Shown: piece by piece, positions 23,754-34,091 of the stretch | How the letters are laid out: every line of letters begins with the position of its first letter | Numbering within the stretch: the stretch's first letter is position 1 | Source of the DNA: Bigelowiella natans CCMP2755 | Taxonomy: Eukaryota; Cercozoa; Chlorarachniophyceae | Direction of reading: 5' to 3' | DNA length: 41,606 nt | NCBI GenBank assembly: GCA_000320545.1 | Contig: ADNK01002724.1 | Location: 1 to 41,606, forward strand | The notes under the pieces: generated by a model | Database searches by the model: none | What the model was told of the DNA's origin: nothing | What the model saw: the letters and a program-made list of their open reading frames with translations, nothing else | Made by a program: the position numbers and the translations under genes

Positions 23754-25590
23754 ATTAGTTTATATAGAGTATACGTATGTAACTATGCATAGGTGTAGAT
23801 ACAATATAATCACTGAGAATCGCAATAAGTAATCACAAAGATACTGATATTTTTGTTGAACACTCACTCAAGCGTCGGAGCCATAACGGCCTGGCTTCCC
23901 CCTTTCTTGCTCGCTCTCGCTTCGTTGCCCCGGCCTTTTTTAGCCTCCTCGTTGCCTTTTCCTTCTTCCTGTTCATCTTTCTCCTTTTTGCGTTGGTCGT
24001 TCATCATGGGGTCGTCCTCATAGTAGGGCTGCGTCACTGCCATTTCGTCAACCTCTTGCTCCTTCTCCTGCACACGGTGTAGGTGTTTGTTGTGACCGAT
24101 TATATCATTGAGGTCATTCAAAATCGATTCCACCATCTCATAGGAATCACTATGCTCATGGGCGATTTCGATCATGATTTGCACACAATGTGCCATGGAC
24201 AAGCAATATGCCTTGGAACGAGGCAAAAATCCAAAACCACACACCTCGTTTCCTCCCCGTCGGTTGACATCCTCATAATCATCTGCGCCCCCTCCCCCGT
24301 AAGCCTGTGTTGCTTCCACTTGTAACGACGCCTGGCGAAAGGCGACGGGCGAAGCATGCACAACAGACGACGACGGTGTTTAAAATCGAAATAACATATT
24401 GAAGTATTGATAAAAATCGCTGCCTCATCAAGGGCACGTTGTTTGCAACGACCTTTTCGCCTTCTGTAGCAATATCATTGGCATTGTCGTCCCCCTCCCC
24501 CTTCTTCCCCTCTTCATCACCCCCCACGTCATAGAGCTGCGTCCCCGGAATCGCTGCCTATTGGATGATATAGTATACGTCATTGCGATTGTCTATGGGC
24601 AATTCGGCCTCTTGTACTTTGCCACGAGGTAGTTTCTCGGTTTATTGACTCTGCACAATTACCCCCTCTCCTCCTCCTTATACAAAGCGATGTTTGTTCG
24701 GATTGACTGTTTTGTCGTGAGAAAGCACCCGGTATTTGTGCATTACAAGAGTTTGGAGGCACTTATGACAGCCAAAAAAACTTAGTAAACAGTATACTTT
24801 TTTTTGTTTCCAAATAAAAATTTTAAGGATTTCCTCACCATTTTGCTGTCTTGGTCGGATAGATCGGGACCGAGATTCTCCTGAGGAAGAATAAAAGAAG
24901 ACGTATGGTTGCAGCTCTATTGGTTACACTGAATATATGATGATACTTACTCATAATATATGAAGAAATGAAGAAATGGGTAAGTGAGGGAATGCGAAAT
25001 GAAGTCGCAAGTACGCTGCAACTAGTCATGCATATCAGAAAGACTGAAGAAAAATTGGAAATTACCTGAGAAGCATACGGAATCGTCTCCTCAATCCCCT
25101 CCCCCCCTGCAGCACTTTTCATTGGCGGGGCGGCAGCAACGCCGTCATCATCGATGTCGTCGTCATCATACCTGCTCATTGCCCCCCATCGTCACCAATG
25201 GCGGAGAAACAAACGTGGATTTTTAAGATAGCTCAAAGATATATCGCAACGACAGGAACGCAGGAAAGAGCGCCCCATTCTGTAGTAATGCAGACGACGA
25301 GTATATAATTTCTTTCTACCTGAATGTGGCCTCGAGAGAAGTTCCCCCCCCTCCTTTAGCTTTATCCTGTGGTGATGATATCGGTGACGCTGTAGCGACA
25401 GCAGGAGGAGAGGGCCGCGCGGCGACCTTGTCGCAGTTAGTCTTCTTTTTCTCCTCCTTCTTAGATGGTGGGGAGCAGGAAGTCCTAGCAGCTTTGGAAG
25501 CACCAACTGCTGCAGTGATAGCAGCAGTGCTGTAATCAGGCGATGATGATCCCATGAGAGCTTTGCTTTGGTCGTAGTCGTACCTGGGCA

Positions 25591-25625
<35 letters not shown>

Positions 25626-25720
25626 AGTGTATACGTTTGTGTGTCCATGCGTCTATTGTAGTATATTGGTTTCACAGCGTGGATATCTACTCTCATAAAT
25701 ATGAGGTCACAGAAACAAAA

Positions 25721-25786
<66 letters not shown>

Positions 25787-27235
25787 TATATTCCTCGCAT
25801 CCGCTCTCACAACTTACTCCTGCGTCTCATCAATGTCTGGTGGTGTTTCTTCCTCCCCCTCTTTGTCCCCCTGCTGCTGCTGCTGCTTACCCCCTCCTTT
25901 CCGAACGGACGGGGAGGATGAAGGTGTTGACGTTGGTGCTGCCGCTGCAGCCGTTTTATTTGTTTTTTTCTCCTTTTCTTCTTCGCTTGCCTCCTCTTCC
26001 TTCTGCAATGAATCGAAGACATATATATATATATATTTATATATATATATATATATATTAATTGTGGGGGGGGGGGGGGGGGGGGAGAGAGAAAGAAACT
26101 AGAACTTATTTCGAAACCTGAGGGCCACGCTCTAACCGGAACTGGCTGATTCGATCTATAAACAGCGATAAAGAAGAGGATGACGCACCACCAAACCCAT
26201 AAGTTTGCAATAAGTCAATAACAAGAGACAAAGGAGCCAAGGCAGGCCGGACCTCCGAAGCAGATGAAAATGCCGTCGTCGAGGAGTCGTGGTTTTCGTG
26301 CAGGGATCATCTTGTTCTTGTGGTAGACATCTCCGCTTGTACCGACCCGCCTTAGTCGTTTGAATTTCATTATTTACGAGGTGTATTTGTGTGGACATAT
26401 AAGGTCCGAAACAGATAGCACAGAACAGCCCAATGTGGTTCGTGCTACTACATTTCCAAATAACGAGGCTACATATTATTACGCGAATTCAGTATTTCTC
26501 TGTTTTTAAGAATCATTTTTGTCGATATATTGACACAAGCGATATCATGCCTCTGGCTAAGCTCTTACGTTCCGTTAGTGCTCCCTAGATCCGTCACATA
26601 CGCACGGATCTTGCCCTCCTCATTCACAATTTCTGTGCAATATTGTACCCATCAGATACTCATTATTTCATATTGTATAAATACACAAATGTCAATGCAA
26701 GAAGTTTGCGTCATCGGCATTTTCGACAGGTTCATCACGATGTTAAAAGTGACCTATCTGCGCGTGGGTGTGGGATACTGATTTGTGCATCAGGACAACC
26801 TAATTGTGGGGAGGGGAAGGAGGGGAGGAACTAAGACCAACTATGGAGAGGAATACAGAGGTTAGCAAAATCACAACCTCGTTCGTATCACTCAACATGT
26901 CTCTCCCGATTTTTGTCACCCCCATGCGCATTCTGAAAGTGCGAGAGTCTTCTATCATTCGCAGAGTCGCCTGGAAAGATATGGTCTTACACATCCAATC
27001 ATTCATTCCTGTTCAACCACCACGGCAACTCTCGCGTCGCTCACCCCCCTCCCCAGTCACTTCGACAAACCTTGATATCCTCCTCTTCCTCATCCTCAAT
27101 TTCCTCGGGGGAGAGGAGCTGCGTGGGATCAACGGACATGAAGGACGGACAGGGCGCTGTGGTGGGGGCAGCAACCGGTTTGTTGCACTTCTCCAAATTT
27201 GAAGGAAGGGCTTCCCGCGAAATTCCTTCTGCCAT
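19236..27235 (-). CDS. MDC1-like DNA damage mediator: FHA, TQxY cluster, coiled coil, tandem BRCT
   Basis: Exons: 27235-27071, 26970-26878, 26799-26754, 26632-26569, 26335-26253, 26155-26118, 26002-25818, 25583-25320, 25171-25066, 24880-24839, 24557-24438, 24331-24245, 24067-23868, 23639-23447, 23192-23015, 22883-22687, 22597-21752, 21436-20768, 20687-20643, 20467-20315, 20043-19906, 19806-19674, 19420-19236 (1409 codons, all in phase). FHA domain at about 56-163: VTKIGRD, KSVSHTHAQI, DLGSTNGT, FICFG. Acidic middle with TQEY (223), TQLY (368), TQAY (410) and TQPY (443). Lys/Glu coiled coil at about 640-900. BRCT1 from about 1179 (VFLLTGL, IGGSV, CTHIVTDK, GRWLEE); BRCT2 about 1286-1375 (SCAGGRI, IYDKELILTGVLRQ). 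The basic tail AKRRRRR is a likely nuclear signal. In animals MDC1 reads phosphorylated H2AX through its BRCTs and recruits RNF8 through TQxF motifs. NBS1 also combines FHA and BRCT but places them adjacent, unlike here. Confidence 0.85.
22724..22763. repeat. Exonic (TTC)n coding for poly-Glu
   Basis: On the minus strand this is a (GAA)n run coding for about 13 consecutive Glu in exon 22883-22687 of the FHA-BRCT gene. It is one of the few microsatellites inside an exon here. Confidence 0.9.
23261..23293. repeat. (TG)n microsatellite
   Basis: In the FHA-BRCT intron 23446-23193. Confidence 0.9.
23720..23748. repeat. (TA)n microsatellite
   Basis: In the FHA-BRCT intron 23867-23640, within a generally AT-rich stretch. 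Confidence 0.95.
24068..24244 (-). other. Probable in-frame intron (177 nt, no stop)
   Basis: A strong donor (GAG|GTGTGT) and acceptor (GTGTGCAG|GAG) bracket 177 nt, an exact multiple of three, with no stop codon in frame. Splicing joins two low-complexity acidic segments. Retention would add 59 residues including Cys- and Met-rich sequence unlike the rest of the region. I treat it as an intron; an optional exon is possible. Confidence 0.55.
25595..25781. repeat. (TG)n, (CA)n and (TA)n in one intron
   Basis: (TG)n at 25595-25620, (CA)n at 25722-25749 and (TA)n at 25750-25781, all in the FHA-BRCT intron 25817-25584. The TG and CA tracts are complementary and could form a long hairpin. Confidence 0.9.
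26020..26086. repeat. (TA)n next to a poly-G tract
   Basis: In the 115-nt FHA-BRCT intron 26117-26003; together they make up over half of it. Confidence 0.9.
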
Positions 27236-27432
27236 TTGAGTGATGCGACATCCACAATGTCATGTTTTTTAATTGAATTTAAGGCCATTTTGGCACAAAA
27301 TCAAACCCGATGCCATTGCCATGAGCACCCACCTCCTTTCCGCCTCCAGGCACTCTGCTAGGAGGTAGCCTCTGCACGCACAGGCAGAGATGTAGCGGCG
27401 ATAGCAGTGAGGTGATAGGCGGTGAGTGAGAG
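27236..27432. promoter_or_regulatory. Short bidirectional promoter
   Basis: Only 197 bases separate the start codons of the FHA-BRCT gene (minus) and the gamma-glutamylcyclotransferase-like gene (plus), so both 5' UTRs and core promoters must share it. It contains one TGCGACA at 27244-27250, nine bases from the first start codon. Confidence 0.6.
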
Positions 27433-28302
27433 ATGAAAAACTTGGCTGCGGTGGCAGCGACATGTGTGGTGCTCCTCTTGGAATATGCGCCGGTGATTAG
27501 GGCAGGAAGAGCGCACTTTCCGACCTTGGCACGCTTGGAAGGCCTGAATGCCCGTAAACCCCGCTGCTCTCGTGCGTTGACTTCGGTTTCTGTGGAGAAA
27601 GTTAAATACTTTGCCTATGGAGCTAACATGGATCCTAAAGTGATGAAAAGACGCGGTGTGCAACTGGAAGATGGAAGCTCTATTCCAGGGATTCTGAGAG
27701 ATCATTCGCTATGCTTTAACCATCAAGGATGTTACGCGAACATCGTTCCTCGATCCGACAGTTTAGCGGCAAGAATCAACAAATTCGACGAGATCATTGG
27801 CCAGTCGCCAAGCGACGTGCATGGAGTAATCTACTTACTGGACCCTGATGACATTAAAAAACTTGCAAAATATGAGGGTGGTTATGTGATAAGCAAGTGT
27901 CGTGTCGAGAAGTACCATCATCATGACGGCGGCACAATGTCGACTAAAGGTGATCTTTCTAACAAGCCTAGCCAGGCCGGAAGCGGCATTTTTGTAGATT
28001 CGGTCATTGTCTTTCAGTCCAGCAAATGGTTCGCTCTCAGAAGGAGGGGTCGCGTACATGGAGACCGCCCATCTGCAATGGGGCTCGTGCCCCGTGAACG
28101 CTATAAGCGCGTCCTGTGTGTTGGTGCAAAGTTTCATGGGCTGGACCGAGGATACCAAGAGTGGTTACGGGCTTTGCCCACTTTAAGTGACGAAGACTTC
28201 AGAGACTTAGGCCGCTATTACTACACAGCTAACTCGTTGCTAACACTAGTTGTATTCATTGGGGTAGGAATTGCCGGGTTCTTTACTTTCCTTAATTCGT
28301 GA
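27433..28302 (+). CDS. Gamma-glutamylcyclotransferase-like (AIG2/GGCT fold) membrane protein
   Basis: A single open frame of 289 codons without introns, unlike its neighbour. The GGCT signature YFAYGANM lies at residues 59-66 (family YFAYGSN), and the likely catalytic Glu is E148 in KYEGGY. Family enzymes release 5-oxoproline from gamma-glutamyl peptides or amines. The N-terminus MKNLAAVAATCVVLLL is a signal peptide or anchor, with a possible cleavage near VIRA-G. Residues 24-56 after it are rich in Arg/Lys with almost no acids, like the transit part of a bipartite organelle leader (inference). Residues about 265-287 form a second hydrophobic segment close to the C-terminus, so the enzyme is probably membrane-anchored by its tail. 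GGCTs of animals are about 190 residues and soluble. The start is the first ATG of the frame and gives a coherent leader. Substrate unknown. Confidence 0.8.
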   Translation: MKNLAAVAATCVVLLLEYAPVIRAGRAHFPTLARLEGLNARKPRCSRALTSVSVEKVKYFAYGANMDPKVMKRRGVQLEDGSSIPGILRDHSLCFNHQGCYANIVPRSDSLAARINKFDEIIGQSPSDVHGVIYLLDPDDIKKLAKYEGGYVISKCRVEKYHHHDGGTMSTKGDLSNKPSQAGSGIFVDSVIVFQSSKWFALRRRGRVHGDRPSAMGLVPRERYKRVLCVGAKFHGLDRGYQEWLRALPTLSDEDFRDLGRYYYTANSLLTLVVFIGVGIAGFFTFLNS

Positions 28303-29447
28303 GCTCTTTCATTATTCGTTTTCCAACAATTATACTTCTACGATAGGCAATGATCTGTGCACGCACACACAGCTTTGCATCCCTGGATCAGATGATAATT
28401 TAGATGATATAGACACAACGTATGTACTCTGCATTTACCTAGCATGTACTGCAACCATAGTTTAACTATCTTCGTACAATGATAACCCAGCTTTAAGTCC
28501 GTTGATTTGAGCCGATTCGAAACATGGCAGTAAACACGCAAGTTTGGCAGGGGACATGTCTAGATTTACACTCACATGCTAGCATGGACAGCGTTGATGA
28601 TGATGACACTTTACAACGCAGCTGTGCACTAGTGCATTGGATTGTATAGCACGCCATTTGCTGCATGTATGCATTCCCATCATCTGCGTGCGGTGTGTTC
28701 CACATGCCACACATCTAGTGTCAGTAAGATGAACAGTGCAAACAATGTACGCAGTAATGCAAGTACAACATCTGGACATACAGCTAGCTATAGCATAGAT
28801 GCTCTACAGCTAGACAGTCTAGTGCGCTGAAATTTTTAAATCACATGATCTAGCTGTGCATCTCTAGACATAGCTAACTAGATAGATAGGCAATACTAGA
28901 ATACTCTAGCTGGCTAGCCAAGCTAGCTAGCTAGATCTCTAGGATCTAGAGGTGCTAGCTAAGCTGAGTGCTTGTAATCAATTCATTGCTTGCTCAAACG
29001 TCCAAAGCTAGCTAGCTAGCAAAGCCAGCTTGTCTGCATTGACATTGCTAGATTTGCATTACACCAACAAACAAATTGCTCACATCTCTAGCCCTCTCTA
29101 CCGTCTAGCCGTGAATAGTTCAGCTTTCTAGCTTTAGTCTAGATCTAGAGATCATGTAAAGTGAAGTAGCATCATATGTTGGGGAAATGGTATGACAAAC
29201 TGGCTAGTATTCATCATTGCGCAGGCTGTAATGAGTAGCTCTCACATCTCAGTGAATGTGGATACGGTGAAGCACATCGCATCAGGATCAGGATGTCTAG
29301 ATGTATGCAAATACGGCCTATAAAAATTTGCTACTAAAAAGAAACATATGCAGTACGCAGTAATGATATAGGCCCAACCGATACATTAACGTTCATAACT
29401 TTAACTTGGTTATCTTTGATGTTGCTAAATTCAAGGCAACAATAACC
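28303..29447. other. Intergenic CTAG-rich region between convergent genes
   Basis: Lies between two stop codons. From about 28780 to 29160 the sequence is dense in CTAG, GCTAGC and TCTAGA words (for example AGCTAGCTAGCTAGATCTCT at 28921-28940). No gene was found; the open frames here are short and unlike any family. Confidence 0.65.
28850..29160. repeat. CTAG/GCTAGC-rich low-complexity block
   Basis: Irregular, mostly palindromic repeats of CTAG, AGCT and TCTAGA over about 300 bases, without a fixed period. Similar blocks lie at about 18760-18930, 36060-36380 and, weaker, 31800-32040. All are intergenic. Confidence 0.6.
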
Positions 29448-31256
29448 CTACTGTGCTTCAAGGGAGTCCCGGTTGAAGCATTCGGCTGAATTCGCCCATT
29501 GGTTGATTATTGTGGTTGGTGTATTATCAGGATGCGTAATAAGAAGGTGCTGGTACACCGAGTCCCAGTTTTTGATGAGCGTTGAAAGTGGCACATCATT
29601 CTTTGGAAGGAAAGCTCTATCGATCTTCTCCTTAAACCCAAAGAAGTACTCAATTCTCGCTAGTTCAACATCGGTATTGCTACAAAGTTCTCCAAACTCG
29701 ACATTAAGTACTCTGTAGTCCACAATTTTGTTGAGGAACTTCTCTCGTACTTGCTGCTGTTGCGCGATCCAAGAAATACAATCATCAAAGAATTTTTCAG
29801 GAATAACCCACCCGTCAGTAGAGTATTTTCCAGACTTCCTCTGATATTCCTCAAAAATAGAGTAACAATGGCGAAGTCGATTATATCGTGAGAAACTCAC
29901 AATTTTCACGTCTCGTGATTCCACGTATGCCGCAACGTCATCTTCCCGATCCATTGGAATTTCATTAATCATCCACTCGAATCCCAAATACGCCTTAGGC
30001 ACACCTGGAGGTCCCCTTTAAAAATGAATTCATAATACATTAATGCATAATGTATCAGCAATCAGCAATCAGAAAGTAATATAACATACAACATTGATTT
30101 ACCAGAAAAGCATATCTAAAAGCTCTGCAGATTTGTTTGAGTGCATGTTCACATCCTCAGGAAGGGTGTGCGTTGGGTTCCAAGCTGACACACAATCTGA
30201 TAGTTGTGAATAGGTGGGGAAACAACTGTCTTTGTGTGTTAGAACTACGGAATGGTTGGAGAGAAGGGAGTGCAGCATTTCCTCCCCAGAATTCTGAATG
30301 GAAAGGAGGAAGTATTTGATATAGTATTTTGGAGGTTGCGATTCCACTTCTTGCAGAACCGTGGTATTCGTTTCCCTCTGCTCTTCTTCGTTCTTTGGAG
30401 GTTTACTACTTAAAAATTCAGCTTCATTCATATACTTGAGACCAAGTTCACGAGAGATTGTCTCAAACAAATCTACAGCTTCCTCTACGATTGAATTAAC
30501 CGGTCGTAGGGGATCGGTCACTTCGGATGATTCTTGTTCCTCAAACTCTGTAACTCCTGATGTTGGTTCCACATTAGAGTTTTCACTTTGTATTGCGGAC
30601 AAAGGCGTCGTTGGAATCTGGCTTGCAATAGCTGCTGCTTGCTGGTTAGTAATATTGTGTCCTTCGTCATCACTGCTTTGCTTAAAATCAGTATTAGGAT
30701 CATCTAATTGATCTCTTTGAACTTCAGCAACCATCGAGGGTGATTCAGTATCGTAATCCCAGGGCTCTATCTCTGAAATAGATTCGCTAATATGTGGCTT
30801 GGTCTCGATCCCAGTTTCTCTCACAGAGGCTTCGCTTTCAATATTCTGTTTAGCTCCAACGTCGAACAACTGCAATTGTTCATTTTGAGGCTTGACAATG
30901 GTGCTGTCAATAGACCCACTCTCAACGCCTTCTGTAAGTGAATCAGAGTTCAATTTTTCTTGGTTCACATTAGTGCTTAGCATTAAATTTCTTTTCGAAA
31001 GAACGGTAGGTTCATTGATGAAGGTGTCTTGCATCGCTCGAGATGCAGCAATAGCCTCCTCGGTGGCGTCATCGCCGAGCGGTACTAGAGGAGGAACAGT
31101 TACATTGTGGCTTGATTCAAATTGGAGATAGAAAGGATTTACGTCCTCCATCTTAGTTGCTTCTCTGGGGACACGCATCCATACTCCATGTGCTGGGAAG
31201 CCCAGCAGAATGAGCGTCGCCGCAATTGCCACAGGAAGAGTAGAAACGGGAGCCAT
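29448..31256 (-). CDS. Sulfotransferase-like protein with signal peptide and long acidic stem
   Basis: Two exons, 31256-30103 and 30015-29448 (phase 2 join completing a Trp codon), 573 codons. The N-terminus MAPVSTLPVAIAATLILLGF is a signal peptide or type II anchor. About 270 residues of Ser/Glu/Gln-rich, low-complexity stem follow. The C-terminal domain begins YYIKYFLLSIQNSGEEMLHS with LLSNHSVVL, resembling the 5' phosphosulfate-binding motif of PAPS-dependent sulfotransferases (there RSGTT-x-L-x-LL). The second half has VKIVSFSRYNRLRHCYSIFE, resembling the 3' phosphate-binding motif (x-R-x-N-x-L-x-x-x-S-x). Golgi sulfotransferases of glycans share this layout of anchor, stem and catalytic domain. 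The usual Arg/Lys of the 5' motif is replaced by Gln-Asn, so activity is uncertain. The start at 31256 is the first ATG and gives the leader. Stem length is unusual. Confidence 0.62.
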
Positions 31257-32230
31257 TAGCTCGAATGGAATACAAAAGGCAATTCAGCGCTGGGGCAACA
31301 AAGTGCAGCACAAAGATCTGATTAAAAAAAAGAGAGCAATTTATGATGGAAAAAAGGCCTGAAAACCTGAACTACGACAGCAAATTGCACCACACATCTG
31401 TCAAAAATCGCCCGTGTTGACTTGATGTTATTTCGTGTCGGATGGTGCGTGTGAAATGAAACTGCGAGCATCCATTCTAGCATTGATGTTTTGTCCCATG
31501 ATCTTTTCAGCTGCTCCAATGGAAACACGTGTTTCTTTCTTTCCATCTGTTTTGTTTGTTGTGACTGTTCAGACACAGTGTCATGGCAACAATTTCACGC
31601 CGTGCTAGCGTGGGTCACAGCACCAGAGCTAGCTTTTCGTGTGATCAATCCTCCTTCACACTGAAACAAACAAACACGTTTCTGCAAACATCCCTTTGTT
31701 CTGCCTGGACCTCTGCATCTTGTGTGGAACGTTTTGTCTCCCAGTTTGTCCGGTTGCGTGCACCCTTTTCTCATCGAGGATGCTGTTTGCTCTAGTGCTC
31801 TCTGTCTAGCTGTGTTGTCTAGTTGCGGCACGCAGCTTGCTAGCTTGCACTAGTGCATGCACAATGACATCTGAACAGACAAGCCAAAACACACCAAAAC
31901 ACATTGGCATGCACGTCTGAACATGCACAACACACACGTGCTGGCGCATGCACAATTTTCTGTGAAGTCGACTTCTCTTCCACTCATTGCTGCGGAAAGA
32001 GTCGATGAAGATGCAACACAAAATCAAGCAAGCTAGCAAGTGTGCTTTTCATCAAATTTGACAAAAATGAGAGACCGCAATGAATGCGAGCTTTCCATTG
32101 TTGCCACTGCAAGGCTAGCCTAGATTCCTATTGCTGTACTATCGATAAGACATGCTAATTCATACATAATCCGAATGAATTCCTAAAGGCTAACTTGTTA
32201 GCATGCATTCCCAACTTTCAGAGGGACCAC
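31257..32230. other. Intergenic region upstream of the sulfotransferase-like gene
   Basis: Contains the promoter of the sulfotransferase-like gene and the 3' end of the seven-pass gene. About 31600-32110 carries GCTAGC, TGCATG and CACACACG words; GTGCTAGCGTGG at 31602-31613 also occurs near 18450. No coding exon was supported. Confidence 0.55.
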
Positions 32231-33548
32231 TTAGCTGCATAATTTCGGCCAAGGACGCCCATAGATATATAACCAATGGTATGAAACGTAAACCATTATG
32301 GCTCTTGCTACCGTGATACTATTTGGCCAGTTGCTTTCTGCATATATTTTTTCGTTTTCTTCCGAATATTTAGCGGAGCTGTTCAAAGCTTGAAGTCCCA
32401 ATGCTAACAACATAACAAACGCGATCACAGAAGTGGTTCCAAAAAAAATAAGAGTATAAATCAATCTGGAATTTAACGCCGATAGTTTGTTGATCCACAC
32501 CAGATTTCCACCAGTCGGAAGCCGTCTATTGAGATTAGCATTTACATTTTTCAGCCAGTTCTCGTCAACGTCTGCTTTAAATGACTTTTCAATAGGAGCA
32601 GCATGAACTTCGTTTATGTTTTCTGTCGTCACAGCTGAGCTTCCAACATTACGTTTCACATAGGAGGGACTAACTAAACGAGTGCTACTAGCGGTCTTCA
32701 ATGCAGAAGAATTGGAATTTCCTTTTAGGGGCAATTTTAATTCAGTGGTGCTATCAACCCGGGTTTGGGTCTGAGGTTCATGTGTCCTAGACTGGCTCTT
32801 AAGAGTTGATACATGAGAATGAATGTTTGTAATCAAAACGTAGCCTGTGTAGAACCCATATGGAGTAATGTGCAAATGCATAGACGCACAAGCTAGAAAT
32901 TGAATAGCCTCGTATCGTTTTTCATCCGTAATGAGAATAGCTGCAAAATAAAAGGCAGGAAACAAATGTTACGATGTCTTCTTCAAAAAGTCAAAACCAT
33001 TCTTTTATTTTTTACCGATCGTGCCTGCAATAGAAGCTATTATGATGTAGGCAATTGTACCATTAAACACAACTTCAAGATGTCTCGGAAGATGCGCAGT
33101 CATTCTTGCAGTGCCATACATGGTCTGCGTTAAGTTCTTAATGATGTAAATTATTGTAACATACATAGTCCCCTAAATACAAAATAATTATCATTTGACT
33201 GAACAATGTTGCTTATATTTCACGTATCAACCAAAAAGTATCCAGTCATTATTTGTATAAGCTGCCAGGGGCCTCTCGTTGGGCCTCGCGGAAGAAGTAT
33301 TGAGAACAAGATAGCTCCAAACATTAATGATGCAGTACCCCTGTGTGCAGGATGTATGTGACAAATTTATCCCCCACTACATTGCTATGTCATGCGCATG
33401 CATTGTGCGTGAGTCAGAATGATTACCAGAGAATTTTAACTCCTGACGTTCCACTCCAAGCCCCTTTTAGATAGATTTTCCATAGAGTCACTGGTAAGGA
33501 AATGCTGCTTGATACCAAAACGAATGCATCGAATGCAGTGGCCCTCAT
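32231..33548 (-). CDS. Seven-pass membrane protein with GPCR-like topology
   Basis: Exons 33548-33427, 33340-33232, 33172-33016 and 32940-32231; 365 codons, phases 2, 0, 1 all agreeing. No family motif is recognised, but hydrophobic segments number seven: FVLVSSSISLPVTLWKIYL, TASLMFGAILFSILL, LIQIMTGYFLGTMYVTIIYI, TIAYIIIASIAGTIAILI, a segment around QFLACASMHLHITPYGFYTG, LIYTLIFFGTTSVIAFVMLL and a last one around ARAIMVYVSYHWLYIYG. A polar loop of about 110 residues (Ser/Thr/Lys-rich) separates TM5 from TM6, as in receptors with a long third intracellular loop. The C-terminal tail is short. The gene is head to head with a G-alpha gene. The start at 33548 is the first ATG of the frame; the frame is open for about 130 nt further upstream, so an N-terminal extension or an extra exon is possible. 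A transporter or another seven-pass family cannot be excluded. Confidence 0.6.
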
Positions 33549-34091
33549 CGTTGTTCCAAGCTCTTCGATGAGGTCGAACTTTTGCCTGTCGGCGTTCAGA
33601 TGATGCGCAGCTATGATAATGTTACGTGCGACAATTGCTATGATAATGTTACGTGCGACAATTATTTTATGTTGTCGCACTTATTTTGTGCGCTAATTTT
33701 GCGAAATTTGCTGATTAACTGATTGAGACTTGGGTCATGATGACCAACAGGTTTTGATGCTGGCAACTTTTTTCCAGCGGAATGCAGCTTCATCGAACGA
33801 TAACTGTGGCAATTCAAGAAGACGACAACATTTCTGCGCATTTTATCAACTGCTGGGACTTTAGTTGTGTGCAATAGATATGCTTCCTTTACGAAGACAT
33901 CATCCGAACTGTGTCGCACAAGATAATTTCAAGGGAATTTGGCTCATCTCTCGCCGGCTGTGATTAGAAATGTTGTGGTTGTCGCAGTTCTAAAATTGAT
34001 GTGATATTAGTATAAATCGTCGGGTATTAGTGCTGTTTTTCAGGCAATGCGATGTTCGGGAAAAATTGTTAATCATGCACTAAATCGAACA
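33549..34091. promoter_or_regulatory. Divergent promoter of the seven-pass and G-alpha genes
   Basis: A stretch of 543 bases between opposed start codons. It holds five copies of TGCGACA or its complement (33627-33633, 33654-33660, 33673-33679, 33912-33918, 33980-33986) and a perfect 27-bp tandem duplication. No separate gene is supported. Confidence 0.55.
33610..33663. repeat. Perfect tandem duplication of a 27-bp unit
   Basis: Two identical head-to-tail copies, 33610-33636 and 33637-33663, each starting GCTATGATAATG and ending GCGACAATT. The last part recurs inverted just beyond (TGTCGCAC at 33673-33680). The unit length is a multiple of three and stays open in the frame of the seven-pass gene. 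Confidence 0.9.

Larger units (their letters stand above)
23868..25830 (-). other. TQxY motif cluster in the FHA-BRCT protein
   Basis: Four motifs of the form T-Q-x-Y occur within about 220 residues: TQEYDY (25825 spliced to 25580), TQLYDV (24542-24531), TQAYGG (24310-24299) and TQPYYED (24034-24023). Each is followed by small or acidic residues. TQ is the ATM/ATR consensus. In animal MDC1, phosphorylated TQxF repeats are docking sites for RNF8. Equivalence is inferred. Confidence 0.6.

Noticed and set aside
28303-29447. CTAG-rich block considered as a transposon or tRNA cluster
   Set aside because: No terminal inverted repeats, target duplication, transposase frame or tRNA cloverleaf could be seen.
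33549-33680. Extension of the seven-pass protein upstream from 33680
   Set aside because: The frame is open, but it begins at GTG, not ATG, and passes through the tandem repeat. It is kept only as a possibility.
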